Source: Musicola paradisiaca NCPPB 2511 (GTDB lineage Bacteria; Pseudomonadota; Gammaproteobacteria; Enterobacterales; Enterobacteriaceae). Taken from it: DNA of 52,016 nucleotides. A program made the position numbers and the translations under genes. The DNA is taken from contig NZ_CM001857.1 in the NCBI RefSeq assembly GCF_000400505.1, positions 3,296,614-3,348,629 on the forward strand. The letters are read 5' to 3'. How positions within the stretch are numbered: position 1 is the stretch's first letter; each line of letters starts with the position of its first letter. The notes below the pieces were generated by a model. That model was given only the letters and a program-made list of their open reading frames with translations, did no database searches and had not been told where the DNA came from. Positions 36,625 to 47,293 of the stretch are shown here, piece after piece.

Positions 36625-38094
36625 ATGTTTAGCCGTATAGCCTCTCTTTTCCGCGATCGCAATAGCGTCATCCTCCTGATACTTGGCTTTGCTTCCGGTC
36701 TGCCGCTGGCATTGACATCCGGTACACTTCAGGCATGGATGACAGTAGAAAACATGGATTTGAAAACCATCGGTTTTTTTTCGCTGGTTGGCCAGGCTTA
36801 CGTATTTAAGTTTCTCTGGTCCCCGTTCATGGATCGCTATACGCCTTCATTTTTGGGACGCCGGCGAGGCTGGTTGTTGATAACGCAACTGATGCTATGC
36901 GTTTTCATTACCCTGATGGGAGCGCTCTCCCCCTCCAGCCACCTGGCATGGCTGGCCGTACTGGCCGTATTGATTGCTTTCTGTTCTGCGTCACAGGACA
37001 TCGTGTTCGATGCCTATAAAACCGATCTATTGCCGCCGCAAGAACGAGGAAGCGGAGCGGCAATATCCGTCTTTGGATATCGTCTGGCCATGCTGGTTTC
37101 CGGCGGCCTCGCACTTTGGATGGCCGACCGCTTTCTTGGATGGCTCGGTACCTACTGGCTTATGGCTGTGTTGATGCTGGTTTGCACGCTAGCGACCTGG
37201 CTCGCTCCGGAACCAGATAATACACAGCCAGCGCCCCGAACGCTTGAACAGGCTGTCGTCGCTCCGCTGAAGGATTTTTTCAACCGCAATAATGCCTGGC
37301 TGCTGCTGCTGTTGATCGTTCTCTATAAACTGGGGGACGCTTTTGCGGTCAGCTTGAGTACAACATTTTTGATTCGGGGTGTAGGGTTCAATCCCGGTGA
37401 TGTCGGTCTGGTCAACAAAACGCTGGGGTTACTGGCTACGATCGTCGGCGCACTGTATGGCGGCCTTCTCATGCAGCGCTGGTCCTTGTTCAAGGCACTC
37501 ATTATCTTTGGGCTGCTGCAGGCGATATCCAACGCGGGTTACTGGCTGCTGGCGATTACCGAAAAACAGCTGTTCAGTATGGCGGGCGCCGTATTTCTTG
37601 AAAATCTATGCGGCGGCATGGGTACCGCAGCATTCGTCGCACTATTAATGACGCTGTGCAACAAATCATTCTCTGCAACACAATTCGCACTCCTTTCAGC
37701 ACTGGCTGCGGTAGGAAGAGTCTATGTCGGCCCTATTGCCGGATGGTTCGTGGAACTTTATGGTTGGGCATGGTTTTATCTGTTTTCCATCCTGATATCC
37801 ATACCGGGTCTATTACTGCTGCTGATTTGTCGCCGCACGCTGACATTGTCGTCCCCAGACGCGGCCTTTATTCAGCGAATGTATTTCGCCCGCCAATATT
37901 TATGGGTAAGCAAGAGCCTTCTGTTCGGCATCCTGTTGTTTGTCCTTGGCATAATAATCTGGGGGGCGAATAGACTGTCATGGCTCAACGACACAGAGGC
38001 AAGCCAGCTTCTGACAAGCGTCGGCAGCATTATCGCCATCGGCGCCGTGTTATCCGGCGCGACTCTTGACTACTTATCAATAAAGAAAAAGTAA
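36625..38094 (+). CDS. ampG: Muropeptide permease AmpG
   Basis: Inner-membrane proton-driven permease importing GlcNAc-anhydroMurNAc peptides for cell-wall recycling, and the source of the signal for AmpC induction where ampR-ampC exists. The 489-residue MFS-type product has the AmpG motifs GFASGLPLALTSGTLQAWM, FGRRRGWL-type loop and SASQDIVFDAYKTD. E. coli AmpG is 491. GAGAGGA lies before the ATG. Strong terminator downstream. Confidence 0.97.
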   Translation: MFSRIASLFRDRNSVILLILGFASGLPLALTSGTLQAWMTVENMDLKTIGFFSLVGQAYVFKFLWSPFMDRYTPSFLGRRRGWLLITQLMLCVFITLMGALSPSSHLAWLAVLAVLIAFCSASQDIVFDAYKTDLLPPQERGSGAAISVFGYRLAMLVSGGLALWMADRFLGWLGTYWLMAVLMLVCTLATWLAPEPDNTQPAPRTLEQAVVAPLKDFFNRNNAWLLLLLIVLYKLGDAFAVSLSTTFLIRGVGFNPGDVGLVNKTLGLLATIVGALYGGLLMQRWSLFKALIIFGLLQAISNAGYWLLAITEKQLFSMAGAVFLENLCGGMGTAAFVALLMTLCNKSFSATQFALLSALAAVGRVYVGPIAGWFVELYGWAWFYLFSILISIPGLLLLLICRRTLTLSSPDAAFIQRMYFARQYLWVSKSLLFGILLFVLGIIIWGANRLSWLNDTEASQLLTSVGSIIAIGAVLSGATLDYLSIKKK

Positions 38095-38118
38095 ATCCTG
38101 CCGCCAGGGAATAATTAC

Positions 38119-38154
38119 AAGCAGTAGCATATTAATTATATGCTACTGCTTTAT
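38119..38154 (+). terminator. Rho-independent terminator of ampG
   Basis: AAGCAGTAGCATA (38119-38131) pairs with TATGCTACTGCTT (38139-38151), 13 bp, loop TTAATTA, followed by TATT. Confidence 0.85.
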
Positions 38155-38159
38155 TAAAC

Positions 38160-38516
38160 TATTTTTCTCTGGCGTTTTCCGCCCCTAACATTTATTTCAG
38201 TCTTTTCAATAAAATCATAATTCTTTCTTTCCTGATTTTCATTACAACAAAAAACAAACCAATTATTAACAGTAATAACAAAATAGATTTTAGAAGAAGT
38301 TGTAATTCTTAAAAAGTGATACATACTTTTTTGAAAGCATGTTAATAGCTGTTTTTAAAAAAATTTTTAACAACACACTGCATCTGTGACATGCGGGGCA
38401 AAAGTCGGCAACAGTGAGCTGACATCTCTTTAATCATGTTTACAGTGTAGTAACCTTCCCGTAAAATGCCCGCTCGCGTGAAATGACAATAGAGCCCTTG
38501 TAATTGAGGTCGCTAG
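38160..38516 (+). promoter_or_regulatory. cyo operon upstream region and sigma-70 promoter
   Basis: A 357-bp AT-rich region without genes. A good promoter lies at 38439-38467: -35 TTTACA (38439-38444), 17-bp spacer, -10 TAAAAT (38462-38467), start near 38474. Upstream, GTTAATAGCTGTTTTTA (38341-38357) resembles ArcA direct repeats, consistent with repression of cyo at low oxygen known in E. coli. A lone TGTGA half site near 38385 is too weak to call a CRP site. Confidence 0.65.
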
Positions 38517-39470
38517 ATGAGACTCAGGAAATACAATAAAATTTTTGGGATGTTGTCTTTAATCGTAACCACTCTGCTTCTCAGTGGCTGCGATATGGCA
38601 TTAATGAACCCCAAAGGACAGGTCGGGTTAGAACAACGATCGCTCATTCTTACCGCACTTGGTTTGATGCTGATCGTTGTTATCCCAGTGATCATTATGA
38701 CGTTAGCCTTCGCCTGGAAGTTCAGAGCTTCCAACCAAAAGGCGAAGTACACGCCAGACTGGTCGCACTCCAACAAAATAGAAGCCGTCGTATGGACGGT
38801 TCCCATCATTATCATCCTCATTCTCGGGACTATCACCTGGAAAACGACCCATTCGCTTGACCCGTACAAGCCGCTGGATTCCAAGGTAAAACCCGTTAAT
38901 GTCGAAGTAGTATCACTTGACTGGAAATGGTTGTTCATCTATCCGGATCTTGGTATCGCTACCGTCAATGAACTTGCCTTCCCGGCCAATGTTCCCGTCG
39001 ATTTTAAAATCACGTCGAATTCGGTGATGAATTCATTCTTTATCCCGCGTCTCGGTGGTCAGATTTATGCCATGGCCGGTATGCAGACCCAACTGCATCT
39101 TATCGCCAATGAACCCGGGAAATATGAGGGGATTTCAGGCGGATACAGCGGCAAAGGTTTTTCCGGCATGAAGTTTACCGCCATCGCGACACCTGATCAG
39201 CAAACGTTCGACCAATGGGTTGATACTGTCCGCAAGTCGTCCAAGACGTTGGGTACAACGAATGACTTCGACAAACTGGCGCAGCCGAGCGAATACCACC
39301 CGGTAGAGTATTATTCTCAGGTACAGCCCGATTTGTTCCATCAGATCATTACCAAATTCATTGGCAACAACATGACCATGCAGCACCATGGCGAAGGCGA
39401 GCCGAGCCAAAAAGAAGAAGGCGCGCCAAACCACACCGGCATGAACATGAGCGAACACTCCTCTCATTGA
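38517..39470 (+). CDS. cyoA: Cytochrome bo3 ubiquinol oxidase subunit II
   Basis: Lipoprotein subunit II of the proton-pumping quinol oxidase. The 317-residue product has a lipobox LLLSGC (Cys25), two membrane helices and a periplasmic cupredoxin-like domain that lacks the CuA cysteines, as expected for a quinol oxidase ([20 protein letters not shown] region). The His/Met-rich C-terminus matches E. coli CyoA (315). First gene of cyoABCDE. Confidence 0.97.
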   Translation: MRLRKYNKIFGMLSLIVTTLLLSGCDMALMNPKGQVGLEQRSLILTALGLMLIVVIPVIIMTLAFAWKFRASNQKAKYTPDWSHSNKIEAVVWTVPIIIILILGTITWKTTHSLDPYKPLDSKVKPVNVEVVSLDWKWLFIYPDLGIATVNELAFPANVPVDFKITSNSVMNSFFIPRLGGQIYAMAGMQTQLHLIANEPGKYEGISGGYSGKGFSGMKFTAIATPDQQTFDQWVDTVRKSSKTLGTTNDFDKLAQPSEYHPVEYYSQVQPDLFHQIITKFIGNNMTMQHHGEGEPSQKEEGAPNHTGMNMSEHSSH

Positions 39471-39489
39471 GGAGTCGAGGGATAATACG

Positions 39490-41481
39490 ATGTTCGGAAA
39501 ATTAACTCTTGATGCGGTTCCGTACCACGAACCCATTATCATGGTTACCGTAGCGGGAATTGTTCTCGGCGGATTGGCGCTACTGGCGGCAATAACCTAT
39601 TTTGGCAAGTGGAAATGGCTGTGGTCCGAATGGTTCACCTCTGTCGACCATAAAAAGATCGGGATCATGTATATCATCGTCGGTATGGTGATGATGCTGC
39701 GTGGTTTCGCCGATGCCATCATGATGCGTGGCCAGCAGGTTCTTGCCTCCGCCGGTGAAGCGGGATTCCTGAATCCCCACCATTATGATCAGATTTTTAC
39801 CGCTCATGGCGTCATCATGATTTTCTTCGTGGCGACGCCGTTCGTAGTCGGTCTAATGAACCTGGTCGTGCCGTTGCAAATCGGTGCTCGCGACGTGGCA
39901 TTCCCCTTCCTGAACTCCCTTAGCTTCTGGCTGTTCGTCGCCGGTGTGGTTCTGATCAACCTGTCTCTCGGCATCGGCGAATTCGCCCAAACCGGCTGGG
40001 TTGCCTATCCACCGCTATCCGGCAAAGAGTACAGCCCCGGCGTAGGGGTGGATTATTGGATATGGAGTTTGCAGATTTCCGGCGTCGGTACCACATTGAC
40101 CGGGGTTAACTTCTTCGCCACCATTTTGAAAATGCGCGCTCCCGGTATGACACTGATGAAAATGCCGGTATTTACCTGGACCGCACTGTGCACTAACGTA
40201 CTGATTATTGCCGCATTTCCAATTTTGACGGTGACTATCGCGTTGCTGACGCTGGATCGTTATCTCGGCACCCATTTCTTCACCAATGACATGGGCGGCA
40301 ATATGATGATGTACATCAACCTGATCTGGGCCTGGGGCCATCCGGAAGTGTACATCCTGGTGCTACCGATTTTCGGGGTCTACTCCGAAGTGGTGGCCAC
40401 CTTCTGTAAAAAGCGGCTGTTCGGCTATACCTCGCTGGTATGGGCGACCATCGCTATTACCGTATTGTCATTCATCGTATGGCTGCATCACTTCTTTACG
40501 ATGGGCTCTGGAGCCAATGTCAATGCCTTCTTCGGCATAGCGACCATGATTATCTCGATCCCCACCGGGGTTAAGATTTTCAACTGGCTGTTTACCATGT
40601 ACCAGGGCCGTATCCAACCGCACACATCCATGCTGTGGACAACCGGATTCATCATTACCTTCTCCATCGGCGGTATGACTGGTGTGCTGCTTGCCGTACC
40701 TGGCGCCAACTTCGTACTACACAACAGTTTGTTCCTGATCGCGCACTTCCATAACGTGATTATCGGCGGCGTAGTCTTCGGCTGCTTTGCTGGCATCACC
40801 TATTGGTTCCCGAAAGCATTGGGCTTCACACTGAACGAAACCTGGGGCAAACGCGCCTTTTGGTTCTGGCTGATTGGCTTCTTCGTTGCCTTTATGCCGT
40901 TGTATGCGTTGGGCTTTATGGGGATGACCCGCCGTCTGAGTCAGCAGATCAACCCGGAATTCCATCCGTTGCTGGTCGTAGCGTCGTTTGGCGTCGTGCT
41001 CATCGCTATCGGAATCCTGTGCCAGGTTATTCAGTACGTAGTGAGTATTCGCGACCGTGACCAGAACCGCGATTTGACGGGAGATCCCTGGGGCGGACGA
41101 ACACTGGAATGGGCGACTTCGTCACCGCCGCCATTCTATAACTTCGCCATTGTTCCGCAGATTTCCGAACGCGATGCATTCTGGGATGCCAAGGAGAAAG
41201 GCGATGCTTATCGTAAGCCGGCAAAATATGAAGAAATTCATATGCCCAAAAATACCGGTGCGGGCGTCATTATCTCCGCGTTTAGTCTGGCGTTTGGCTT
41301 CGCGATGATCTGGTACATCTGGTGGCTGGCCATCATCGGCTTTGTCGGCATGATCGCAACCTGGATCGTGCACAGTTTCAACCAGAACGTGGACTACTAC
41401 GTGCCGGTTAAAGAAATTGAAGACATCGAAAATCAGCACTTCGAGCAAATCACCAAGGCAGGCGTGAAAAATGGCCACTGA
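39490..41481 (+). CDS. cyoB: Cytochrome bo3 ubiquinol oxidase subunit I
   Basis: Catalytic heme-copper subunit with 15 membrane helices; 663 residues, as in E. coli. CuB and heme ligands are visible: His284 and Tyr288 in [10 protein letters not shown], the HH pair in WLHHFF (333-334), and AHFHN (419, 421). The proton-channel motif near [19 protein letters not shown] is intact. Begins 19 bp after cyoA with GAGGG upstream; overlaps cyoC by 11 bp. Confidence 0.98.
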   Translation: MFGKLTLDAVPYHEPIIMVTVAGIVLGGLALLAAITYFGKWKWLWSEWFTSVDHKKIGIMYIIVGMVMMLRGFADAIMMRGQQVLASAGEAGFLNPHHYDQIFTAHGVIMIFFVATPFVVGLMNLVVPLQIGARDVAFPFLNSLSFWLFVAGVVLINLSLGIGEFAQTGWVAYPPLSGKEYSPGVGVDYWIWSLQISGVGTTLTGVNFFATILKMRAPGMTLMKMPVFTWTALCTNVLIIAAFPILTVTIALLTLDRYLGTHFFTNDMGGNMMMYINLIWAWGHPEVYILVLPIFGVYSEVVATFCKKRLFGYTSLVWATIAITVLSFIVWLHHFFTMGSGANVNAFFGIATMIISIPTGVKIFNWLFTMYQGRIQPHTSMLWTTGFIITFSIGGMTGVLLAVPGANFVLHNSLFLIAHFHNVIIGGVVFGCFAGITYWFPKALGFTLNETWGKRAFWFWLIGFFVAFMPLYALGFMGMTRRLSQQINPEFHPLLVVASFGVVLIAIGILCQVIQYVVSIRDRDQNRDLTGDPWGGRTLEWATSSPPPFYNFAIVPQISERDAFWDAKEKGDAYRKPAKYEEIHMPKNTGAGVIISAFSLAFGFAMIWYIWWLAIIGFVGMIATWIVHSFNQNVDYYVPVKEIEDIENQHFEQITKAGVKNGH

Positions 41482-42082
41482 TACTTTACATCGCAATGTC
41501 GCCCATGCTGAGCATGGGCACCATGATACGGGAGCGACGAAAGTTTTCGGCTTCTGGATCTACCTGATGAGCGACTGCATCCTGTTTGGCATGCTATTCG
41601 CCACCTATGCAGTGCTGGTAAATGGCACCGCCGGCGGCCCGTCCGGCAAAGATATTTTTGATTTGAAATTTGTGCTGGTCGAAACCTTCGCCCTGCTGTT
41701 CAGTAGCATCACCTACGGCATGGCGATGATCGCCATGAACAAGAACAGTAAATCACAGGTCAACACCTGGCTGGCGCTGACATTTCTGTTTGGGCTGGTG
41801 TTCATCGGCATGGAAATCTACGAGTTCCACAAGCTGATCGAAGAAGGTTTCGGGCCTGACCGCAGCGCGTTCCTGTCGGCGTTTTTCGCCCTGGTCGGAA
41901 CCCACGGTATCCACGTCACCTCCGGCCTGATTTGGATTGCCATCATGATGACGCAGGTCGCCGGTCGTGGTTTGACAGCGACGAACAGAACCCGCCTGAT
42001 GTGTCTGAGCCTGTTTTGGCACTTCCTTGATGTGGTATGGATTTGCGTCTTCACCGTTGTTTATCTGATGGGGGCAATGTAA
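41471..42082 (+). CDS. cyoC: Cytochrome bo3 ubiquinol oxidase subunit III
   Basis: 203-residue, five-helix membrane subunit (E. coli 204). Motifs include [22 protein letters not shown] in part and the C-terminal [20 protein letters not shown] region. His-rich N-terminus as in the family. Overlaps cyoB by 11 bp and cyoD by 1 bp, so the three are translationally linked. Confidence 0.98.
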   Translation: MATDTLHRNVAHAEHGHHDTGATKVFGFWIYLMSDCILFGMLFATYAVLVNGTAGGPSGKDIFDLKFVLVETFALLFSSITYGMAMIAMNKNSKSQVNTWLALTFLFGLVFIGMEIYEFHKLIEEGFGPDRSAFLSAFFALVGTHGIHVTSGLIWIAIMMTQVAGRGLTATNRTRLMCLSLFWHFLDVVWICVFTVVYLMGAM

Positions 42083-42414
42083 TGAGTCATTCAGCACACG
42101 ATCATTCAGGCGCCAGCCATGGTAGCGTCAAGTCCTATCTGATGGGGTTCGTTTTGTCGATCATTCTGACAGTGATCCCTTTCAGCATGGTCATGAACGG
42201 TACCACTGCACACAGTATTATTCTGTTGACTGTACTGGGATGCGCCGTCGTGCAGATACTTGTCCATCTGGTGTACTTCCTGCATCTGAACACCGCATCG
42301 GAAGAACGCTGGAACGTGGTCGCCATTGTATTCACCGTTCTGATCATCGCCATCGTGGTGGTTGGATCCATATGGATCATGATGAGCGCGCACCATAATA
42401 TGATGATTCAGTAA
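42082..42414 (+). CDS. cyoD: Cytochrome bo3 ubiquinol oxidase subunit IV
   Basis: 110-residue subunit with three membrane helices that assists assembly of the CuB centre. The start at ATG 42082 shares a base with the cyoC stop (TAATG); the N-terminus [19 protein letters not shown] matches E. coli CyoD (109). An ATG 45 bp upstream within cyoC is unlikely. Confidence 0.97.
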   Translation: MSHSAHDHSGASHGSVKSYLMGFVLSIILTVIPFSMVMNGTTAHSIILLTVLGCAVVQILVHLVYFLHLNTASEERWNVVAIVFTVLIIAIVVVGSIWIMMSAHHNMMIQ

Positions 42415-42428
42415 CCAGGCAGGCGACG

Positions 42429-43319
42429 ATGATTAAGCAATACCTGCAGGTCACTAAACCCGGCATTATTTTTGGCAACCTCATCTCCGTTATCGGGGGG
42501 TTTCTACTCGCCGCTAAGGGTACGATCAGTTATCCGCTGTTTTTGGCAACACTGGTTGGTGTATCGCTAGTGGTTGCATCAGGTTGTGTTTTCAACAACG
42601 TGATCGATCGCGACATCGATAAGAAAATGGAGAGAACCAAGAACCGGGTAATGGTTAAAGGGCTGATTCCACTGAGGACAACGCTGGTTTACGCCTCGCT
42701 GTTAGGTATTGCAGGCTTCGGGTTACTGTATATCGCGGCAAATCCGCTGGCCATGTGGCTGGCGGTGATGGGCTTCGTTGTGTATGTCGGTGTTTATAGC
42801 CTCTACATGAAACGGCATTCTGTTTACGGCACCTTGATTGGCAGCCTGTCCGGCGCGGCGCCGCCAGTCATTGGCTACTGCGCCGTCAGCAACCAGTTTG
42901 ACGCTGGTGCGCTGATTCTGCTGCTGATATTCAGCCTGTGGCAAATGCCCCACTCTTACGCCATCGCTATTTTCCGTCTTAAGGATTATCAGGCTGCCAA
43001 TATTCCGGTACTTCCGGTTGTTAAAGGCATTTCTGTGGCTAAACATCATATTACGCTTTATATCGTGGCGTTTATGGTTGCGACTCTGATGCTCTCTCTT
43101 GGCGGATATGCCGGCTACAAATATCTGGTAGTTGCCGCGTCCGTCAGTATCTGGTGGCTTGGGATGGCGATTTCAGGTTACAAAAACCTGAATGATGACC
43201 GGGTATGGGCCCGTAAACTGTTCGTCTTCTCAATCGTGGCCATCACCTCGCTGAGCGTCATGATGTCGGTGGACTCCATGAGTCCAATGCAGGACGTACT
43301 GCTTACCTATATCCGCTGA
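42429..43319 (+). CDS. cyoE: Protoheme IX farnesyltransferase (heme O synthase)
   Basis: UbiA-family prenyltransferase that adds a farnesyl group to heme B to make the heme O needed by cytochrome bo3. The 296-residue product has the Asp-rich motif [18 protein letters not shown] (about 57-75) and the second YTxxxKR-like loop at [16 protein letters not shown]. coli CyoE is 296. Last gene of the cyo operon. Confidence 0.97.
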   Translation: MIKQYLQVTKPGIIFGNLISVIGGFLLAAKGTISYPLFLATLVGVSLVVASGCVFNNVIDRDIDKKMERTKNRVMVKGLIPLRTTLVYASLLGIAGFGLLYIAANPLAMWLAVMGFVVYVGVYSLYMKRHSVYGTLIGSLSGAAPPVIGYCAVSNQFDAGALILLLIFSLWQMPHSYAIAIFRLKDYQAANIPVLPVVKGISVAKHHITLYIVAFMVATLMLSLGGYAGYKYLVVAASVSIWWLGMAISGYKNLNDDRVWARKLFVFSIVAITSLSVMMSVDSMSPMQDVLLTYIR

Positions 43320-43340
43320 CGCAGCCGGCGTTCAGCCTCG

Positions 43341-43372
43341 AAAAACAGACGGTTCCGCCGTCTGTTTTTTTA
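43341..43372 (+). terminator. Rho-independent terminator of the cyo operon
   Basis: AAAAACAGACGG (43341-43352), TTCCG loop, CCGTCTGTTTTT (43358-43369) plus further T, 21 nt after the cyoE stop. Confidence 0.92.
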
Positions 43373-43467
43373 TTTCGCCCTCCAATTGCCAAATCAAGTA
43401 ACAAACCTGTCATTTACGCCCCGACATGCGAAACCTAAAATAGCGCCAGCAAAATACAGAGGTAGCA

Positions 43468-44835
43468 ATGAACGATAATAAAATGACGCCTGTTGAGTTA
43501 AGGGCGACGTGGGGGCTAGGCGCCGTTTTTTCCCTGCGTATGCTGGGCATGTTTATGGTGCTCCCCGTGCTGGCCACTTATGGTATGGCCTTACAGGGGG
43601 CCAGCGAGTCACTCATCGGCGTGGCCATTGGCATCTATGGTCTGATGCAGGCGATATTTCAGATTCCTTTCGGGCTAATGTCCGATCGGCTTGGGCGTAA
43701 ACCCCTCATCATTGGCGGTTTGGTGATCTTTATCCTTGGTAGCGTCATTGCCGCACTCAGCCATTCCATTTGGGGGATCATTCTGGGCCGGGCGTTACAG
43801 GGAGCCGGTGCAATTTCCTCCGCCGTTATGGCCCTGCTTTCCGATTTGACCCGCGAGCAAAATAGAACCAAAGCCATGGCATTTATCGGCGTTAGTTTCG
43901 GCGTCACATTCGCCATTGCCATGGTTATCGGCCCGATTGTCACTCATGCTTTCGGGTTGCAGGCATTATTTTGGGGAATTGCGCTGCTTTCGCTGGTAGC
44001 CATCGCCATCACCATTTTGGTGATTCCTTCAGCATCAGCACATGTGTTAAACCGTGAATCAGCCATTATCCGTAGCGGGATCCGCAAGGTTCTCGCTAAC
44101 AGCCAGTTGCTGAAGCTCAACTTCGGGATCATGTGTTTGCATATACTGTTGATGTCGAGCTTTGTCGCCCTTCCCCGGGTTATGGAGCAGGCAGGGCTCG
44201 CACCGCAAGATCAGTGGAAAGTGTATCTGGTTACTATGCTGGTATCGTTTGTCGCCGTTGTGCCGTTTGTCATGTATGCGGAAATCAGGCGGCGGATGAA
44301 ACAAGTATTTATTATCTGCGTTATGCTGCTCACCGCAGCGGAGCTGGTACTGCTGCAAAGCCAGCACTCGCTGGAACAAACGTTGATCGGCATTCAGATT
44401 TTCTTCATCGGATTCAACGTGATGGAAGCTATTCTACCGTCACTGATCAGTAAAGAAGCGCCAACAGGTTATAAGGGAACCGCGATGGGCGTCTATTCGA
44501 CGACTCAGTTCATCGGGGTCGCATTGGGGGGCAGCCTGGGTGGTGCGCTTTACGACCTTCAGGGCGCATCGCTGGTTTTTAGCGCCGGAATCGGGCTGGG
44601 TTTAGTTTGGCTGCTGGTCAGTAGCACCATGAAGGAACCCCCCTATCTCAGCAGTCTGCGTATTACGCTGACGGATACCGCCCTTCAGGATGCCGGGCTG
44701 CCGCAAAAACTGCAGCAACACCCTGGCGTAGCAGATGTCGTCATTGTGCCGGACGAAGCGAGCGCTTACATAAAAATCGACCGCAAAAAAACCAACCGCC
44801 AGCAGTTGGAGCAGTTGGTGAGTCAATATAGTTAG
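43468..44835 (+). CDS. yajR: MFS transporter YajR
   Basis: 455-residue major facilitator with 12 membrane helices and the extra C-terminal cytosolic YAM domain (about 388-455, ferredoxin-like) known from E. coli YajR (454). Motif A appears as MSDRLGRKPLI. A drug/H+ antiporter is assumed for the family; the substrate is unknown. An AGAGGTAG-type ribosome binding site precedes the ATG. Converges with yajQ. Confidence 0.95.
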   Translation: MNDNKMTPVELRATWGLGAVFSLRMLGMFMVLPVLATYGMALQGASESLIGVAIGIYGLMQAIFQIPFGLMSDRLGRKPLIIGGLVIFILGSVIAALSHSIWGIILGRALQGAGAISSAVMALLSDLTREQNRTKAMAFIGVSFGVTFAIAMVIGPIVTHAFGLQALFWGIALLSLVAIAITILVIPSASAHVLNRESAIIRSGIRKVLANSQLLKLNFGIMCLHILLMSSFVALPRVMEQAGLAPQDQWKVYLVTMLVSFVAVVPFVMYAEIRRRMKQVFIICVMLLTAAELVLLQSQHSLEQTLIGIQIFFIGFNVMEAILPSLISKEAPTGYKGTAMGVYSTTQFIGVALGGSLGGALYDLQGASLVFSAGIGLGLVWLLVSSTMKEPPYLSSLRITLTDTALQDAGLPQKLQQHPGVADVVIVPDEASAYIKIDRKKTNRQQLEQLVSQYS

Positions 44836-44863
44836 CGAGCCAGGTTCGGCATATCGATGTCAT

Positions 44864-44893
44864 CCAGGTGGGGTGAGACTCCACCTCACCTGG
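44864..44893. terminator. Hairpin between convergent yajR and yajQ
   Basis: CCAGGTGGGGTG (44864-44875) pairs with CACCTCACCTGG (44882-44893) with one G-U pair and loop AGACTC. There is no T-run on either side, so terminator function is uncertain. Confidence 0.45.
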
Positions 44894-44940
44894 CTTGAAC
44901 CTCGCGGACAGGTGGCCGTTTACTCAGGCTGTGTAGAGTA

Positions 44941-45432
44941 TCAATCGCGGAAGTTGTTGAATTGGAAGGGTTGTCCAAGATCAGAGCCGCGAATCAGTGC
45001 AATGACGCCCTGTAAATCATCACGTGATTTACCGGTGACACGCACCTGCTCTCCCTGAACCTGCGCCTGTACTTTCAGTTTGCTGTCCTTGATCAGTTTG
45101 ACGATTTTTTTGGCCAGCGTAGCCTCAATACCCTGTTTCAGCTTGGCTTCAATGCTGTAGGTCTTGCCGCTGTGCTCCATCTCATCAGGAATTTCCAGCG
45201 AGCCACCTTCAATACCGCGCTTGGCCAGTTTTTCACGCAGGATATCCACTAACTGTTTGACCTGGAAATCCGACTCGCTGCTGGCTTTGATCGTTTGCGC
45301 TTTTTCATTAATGTCAAAGCTGGCAGCAACATTGCGAAAATCCCAACGAGTGCCCAACTCGCGAGACGCATTCTCCACCGCATTACGAACTTCCTGCATA
45401 TCAATTTCCGATACGATATCGAAAGATGGCAT
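44941..45432 (-). CDS. yajQ: UPF0234 nucleotide-binding protein YajQ
   Basis: 163-residue protein (E. coli 163) with two ferredoxin-like half domains; related YajQ proteins bind cyclic di-GMP in Xanthomonas, and E. coli YajQ binds nucleic acid or nucleotides. Key segments are [21 protein letters not shown] and [17 protein letters not shown] start at ATG 45432 behind AGGAG; the ATG immediately before it (one codon upstream) is also possible, while the open frame to 45567 is not conserved. Confidence 0.94.
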   Translation of the reverse strand: MPSFDIVSEIDMQEVRNAVENASRELGTRWDFRNVAASFDINEKAQTIKASSESDFQVKQLVDILREKLAKRGIEGGSLEIPDEMEHSGKTYSIEAKLKQGIEATLAKKIVKLIKDSKLKVQAQVQGEQVRVTGKSRDDLQGVIALIRGSDLGQPFQFNNFRD

Positions 45433-45771
45433 CATTTTTCTCCTGACAATTAGCTGCCGAGCATAATAACCGCTACCCACTAATAAACAAAATGCGTAGC
45501 GCTTCCAGAATCGGCATTCACGGTCTTTACCACTCAGAGGTCTGCCATCAGGATATGGTGCGGGCAAAGCGACAATGAATCCCCTATGATAGATGCAGTT
45601 CTGTTACACACGGCGATTAGATGCCGCATGGTTAAACAGAACGCTGATGGATGTGTTTTCAACGAATACCGCGTCATTGGGCACAATTTCGATGGGCATC
45701 GCGTTGATGATTAGGCGCAGGGAAAAGAGTTACCGTACCGGTAGCATTTTCACCGGACAAAGGAAGAATGC
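45433..45771. other. yajQ/panE divergent intergenic region
   Basis: About 340 bp with no supported gene. It must contain the yajQ and panE promoters; TATGATAGA near 45586 is a possible plus-strand -10. I see no strong operator or RNA structure. Confidence 0.5.
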
Positions 45772-46680
45772 ATGAAGATTACCGTTCTTGGCTGCGGCGC
45801 AATTGGTCAGCTTTGGCTTGCGGCGCTGCACCGACAAGGACATGACGTGCAAGGATGGTTACGCATCCCGCAAGCCGCATGCCGGGTCAATGTCACGATG
45901 CTTAACGGCGAGAACTGCGAATTCAGCCTGAAAGCAAACGATACGGAGCATTTGTCGCAAAGTCGGCTGCTGCTGGTGACGCTGAAGGCCTGGCAAGTCT
46001 CCAACGCCATAGTGCCGTTGCTTCCCCGACTTCACGGCGATTGTACGATCCTGCTGTTGCACAACGGTATGGGGACTCGGGAAGAACTCCCTACCATGAC
46101 GCAGCCGCTGTTATTCGGCGTCACAACGCATGCAGCCCGCCGCGATCCGACATCTGTCGTACATGTGGCCGCAGGCGTAACGCATATCGGCGCGGTCAAT
46201 GGTATTGACGACTTCGGTCATTTCTCGGAAATATTGCACCAGGCGTTGCCGGACGTCGCCTGGCATAACAATATCAATGCGACCTGCTGGCTGAAACTGG
46301 CGGCCAACTGCATGATCAACCCGCTCACCGTCCTGCATGAGTGCACCAACGGTGGGTTGATGGCTTACCCGGAAACGCTAGCGACACTCAGTCAGGAGAT
46401 CGCCCGTCTCATGGAACGCGAGGGGTTTCACACCTCGGCGGAAAACTTGCTGCACTATGCCCACCAGATTATTCAGAACACGGCAGCCAATACCTCTTCC
46501 ATGCGACAAGATGTTCTGGCGCAGCGTCATACGGAAATCGACTACATTACCGGCTATCTGCTGCGCCGTGCCCGGGCTCATGGGTTATCCCTGCCGGAAA
46601 ATCGCCGACTATTCGAATACATCAAACAAAAGGAGAGTGAATATGACCGCATCGGTACTGGTTTGTCTGGCGCCTGGTAG
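45772..46680 (+). CDS. panE: 2-dehydropantoate 2-reductase
   Basis: NADPH-dependent ketopantoate reductase of pantothenate/CoA synthesis. The 302-residue product has an N-terminal Rossmann motif GCGAIGQLW (7-15), and LTHNGMG-type and C-terminal helical domain features: [13 protein letters not shown] and [17 protein letters not shown]. coli PanE is 303. AAAGGAAG lies before the ATG. Overlaps yajL by 38 bp. Confidence 0.95.
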   Translation: MKITVLGCGAIGQLWLAALHRQGHDVQGWLRIPQAACRVNVTMLNGENCEFSLKANDTEHLSQSRLLLVTLKAWQVSNAIVPLLPRLHGDCTILLLHNGMGTREELPTMTQPLLFGVTTHAARRDPTSVVHVAAGVTHIGAVNGIDDFGHFSEILHQALPDVAWHNNINATCWLKLAANCMINPLTVLHECTNGGLMAYPETLATLSQEIARLMEREGFHTSAENLLHYAHQIIQNTAANTSSMRQDVLAQRHTEIDYITGYLLRRARAHGLSLPENRRLFEYIKQKESEYDRIGTGLSGAW

Positions 46681-47233
46681 CGAGGAAATCGAAGCCGTTA
46701 CCGCCATTGACCTGCTGGTCAGAGCGGGCATCAAAGTCACTACTGCCAGTGTGGCCAGCGATGGCGCGCTGGAAATCACCTGTTCCCGCGGCGTCCGCCT
46801 GATTGCCGATGCGCCATTGGTTAGCGTTGCAGATGAGGAGTTTGACGCGGTGGTGCTGCCCGGAGGAATGCGGGGGGCGGAATGTTTTCGAGATAGCCCA
46901 TTACTGGTCGAGCGGCTGCGCCAAACGCATCAGGAAGGCAAAATCGTTGCGGCGATCTGCGCGTCGCCAGCAGTAGTGCTGGAATACCACAAGCTGTTTC
47001 CGGTAGGAAACATGACCGGTTATCCCACGCTAAAAGAGCGTATCTCGGCCGATAAATGGCAGGAAAAGCGCGTGGTCTACGATCCGCGCGTCAATCTGCT
47101 GACCAGTCAAGGGCCGGGTACCAGCATTGATTTCGCGTTAAAACTGATCGACCTGCTCGCGGGAAAAGCGAAAGCGGCGGATGTCGCATCACAACTGGTG
47201 CTACCGCCCGGCATCTATAACTATCAGGACTGA
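46643..47233 (+). CDS. yajL: DJ-1/PfpI-family protein YajL
   Basis: 196-residue DJ-1 homologue (E. coli 196), a covalent chaperone and proposed protein/nucleotide deglycase acting under oxidative and carbonyl stress. Reactive Cys106 sits in the nucleophile elbow AAICASPA, with Glu of PGSEE near residue 14. The start at 46643 follows AGGAG and matches E. coli; it lies inside the 3' end of panE, so translation is probably coupled. Confidence 0.95.
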   Translation: MTASVLVCLAPGSEEIEAVTAIDLLVRAGIKVTTASVASDGALEITCSRGVRLIADAPLVSVADEEFDAVVLPGGMRGAECFRDSPLLVERLRQTHQEGKIVAAICASPAVVLEYHKLFPVGNMTGYPTLKERISADKWQEKRVVYDPRVNLLTSQGPGTSIDFALKLIDLLAGKAKAADVASQLVLPPGIYNYQD

Positions 47234-47241
47234 TCAGTCGT

Positions 47242-47268
47242 CGATGAGGCTGAACTTCAGCCTCATCG
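47242..47268. terminator. Perfect 13-bp inverted repeat between yajL and thiI
   Basis: CGATGAGGCTGAA (47242-47254), C, TTCAGCCTCATCG (47256-47268). It sits between the convergent stops and may work as a bidirectional terminator, but lacks a T-run on either strand. Confidence 0.5.
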
Positions 47269-47293
47269 TAATTGTGCTGCGCTCAGAATGTTA

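Noticed and set aside
38381-38400. CRP site in the cyo promoter
   Set aside because: Only one TGTGA half site is present and its spacing to the predicted start is poor.
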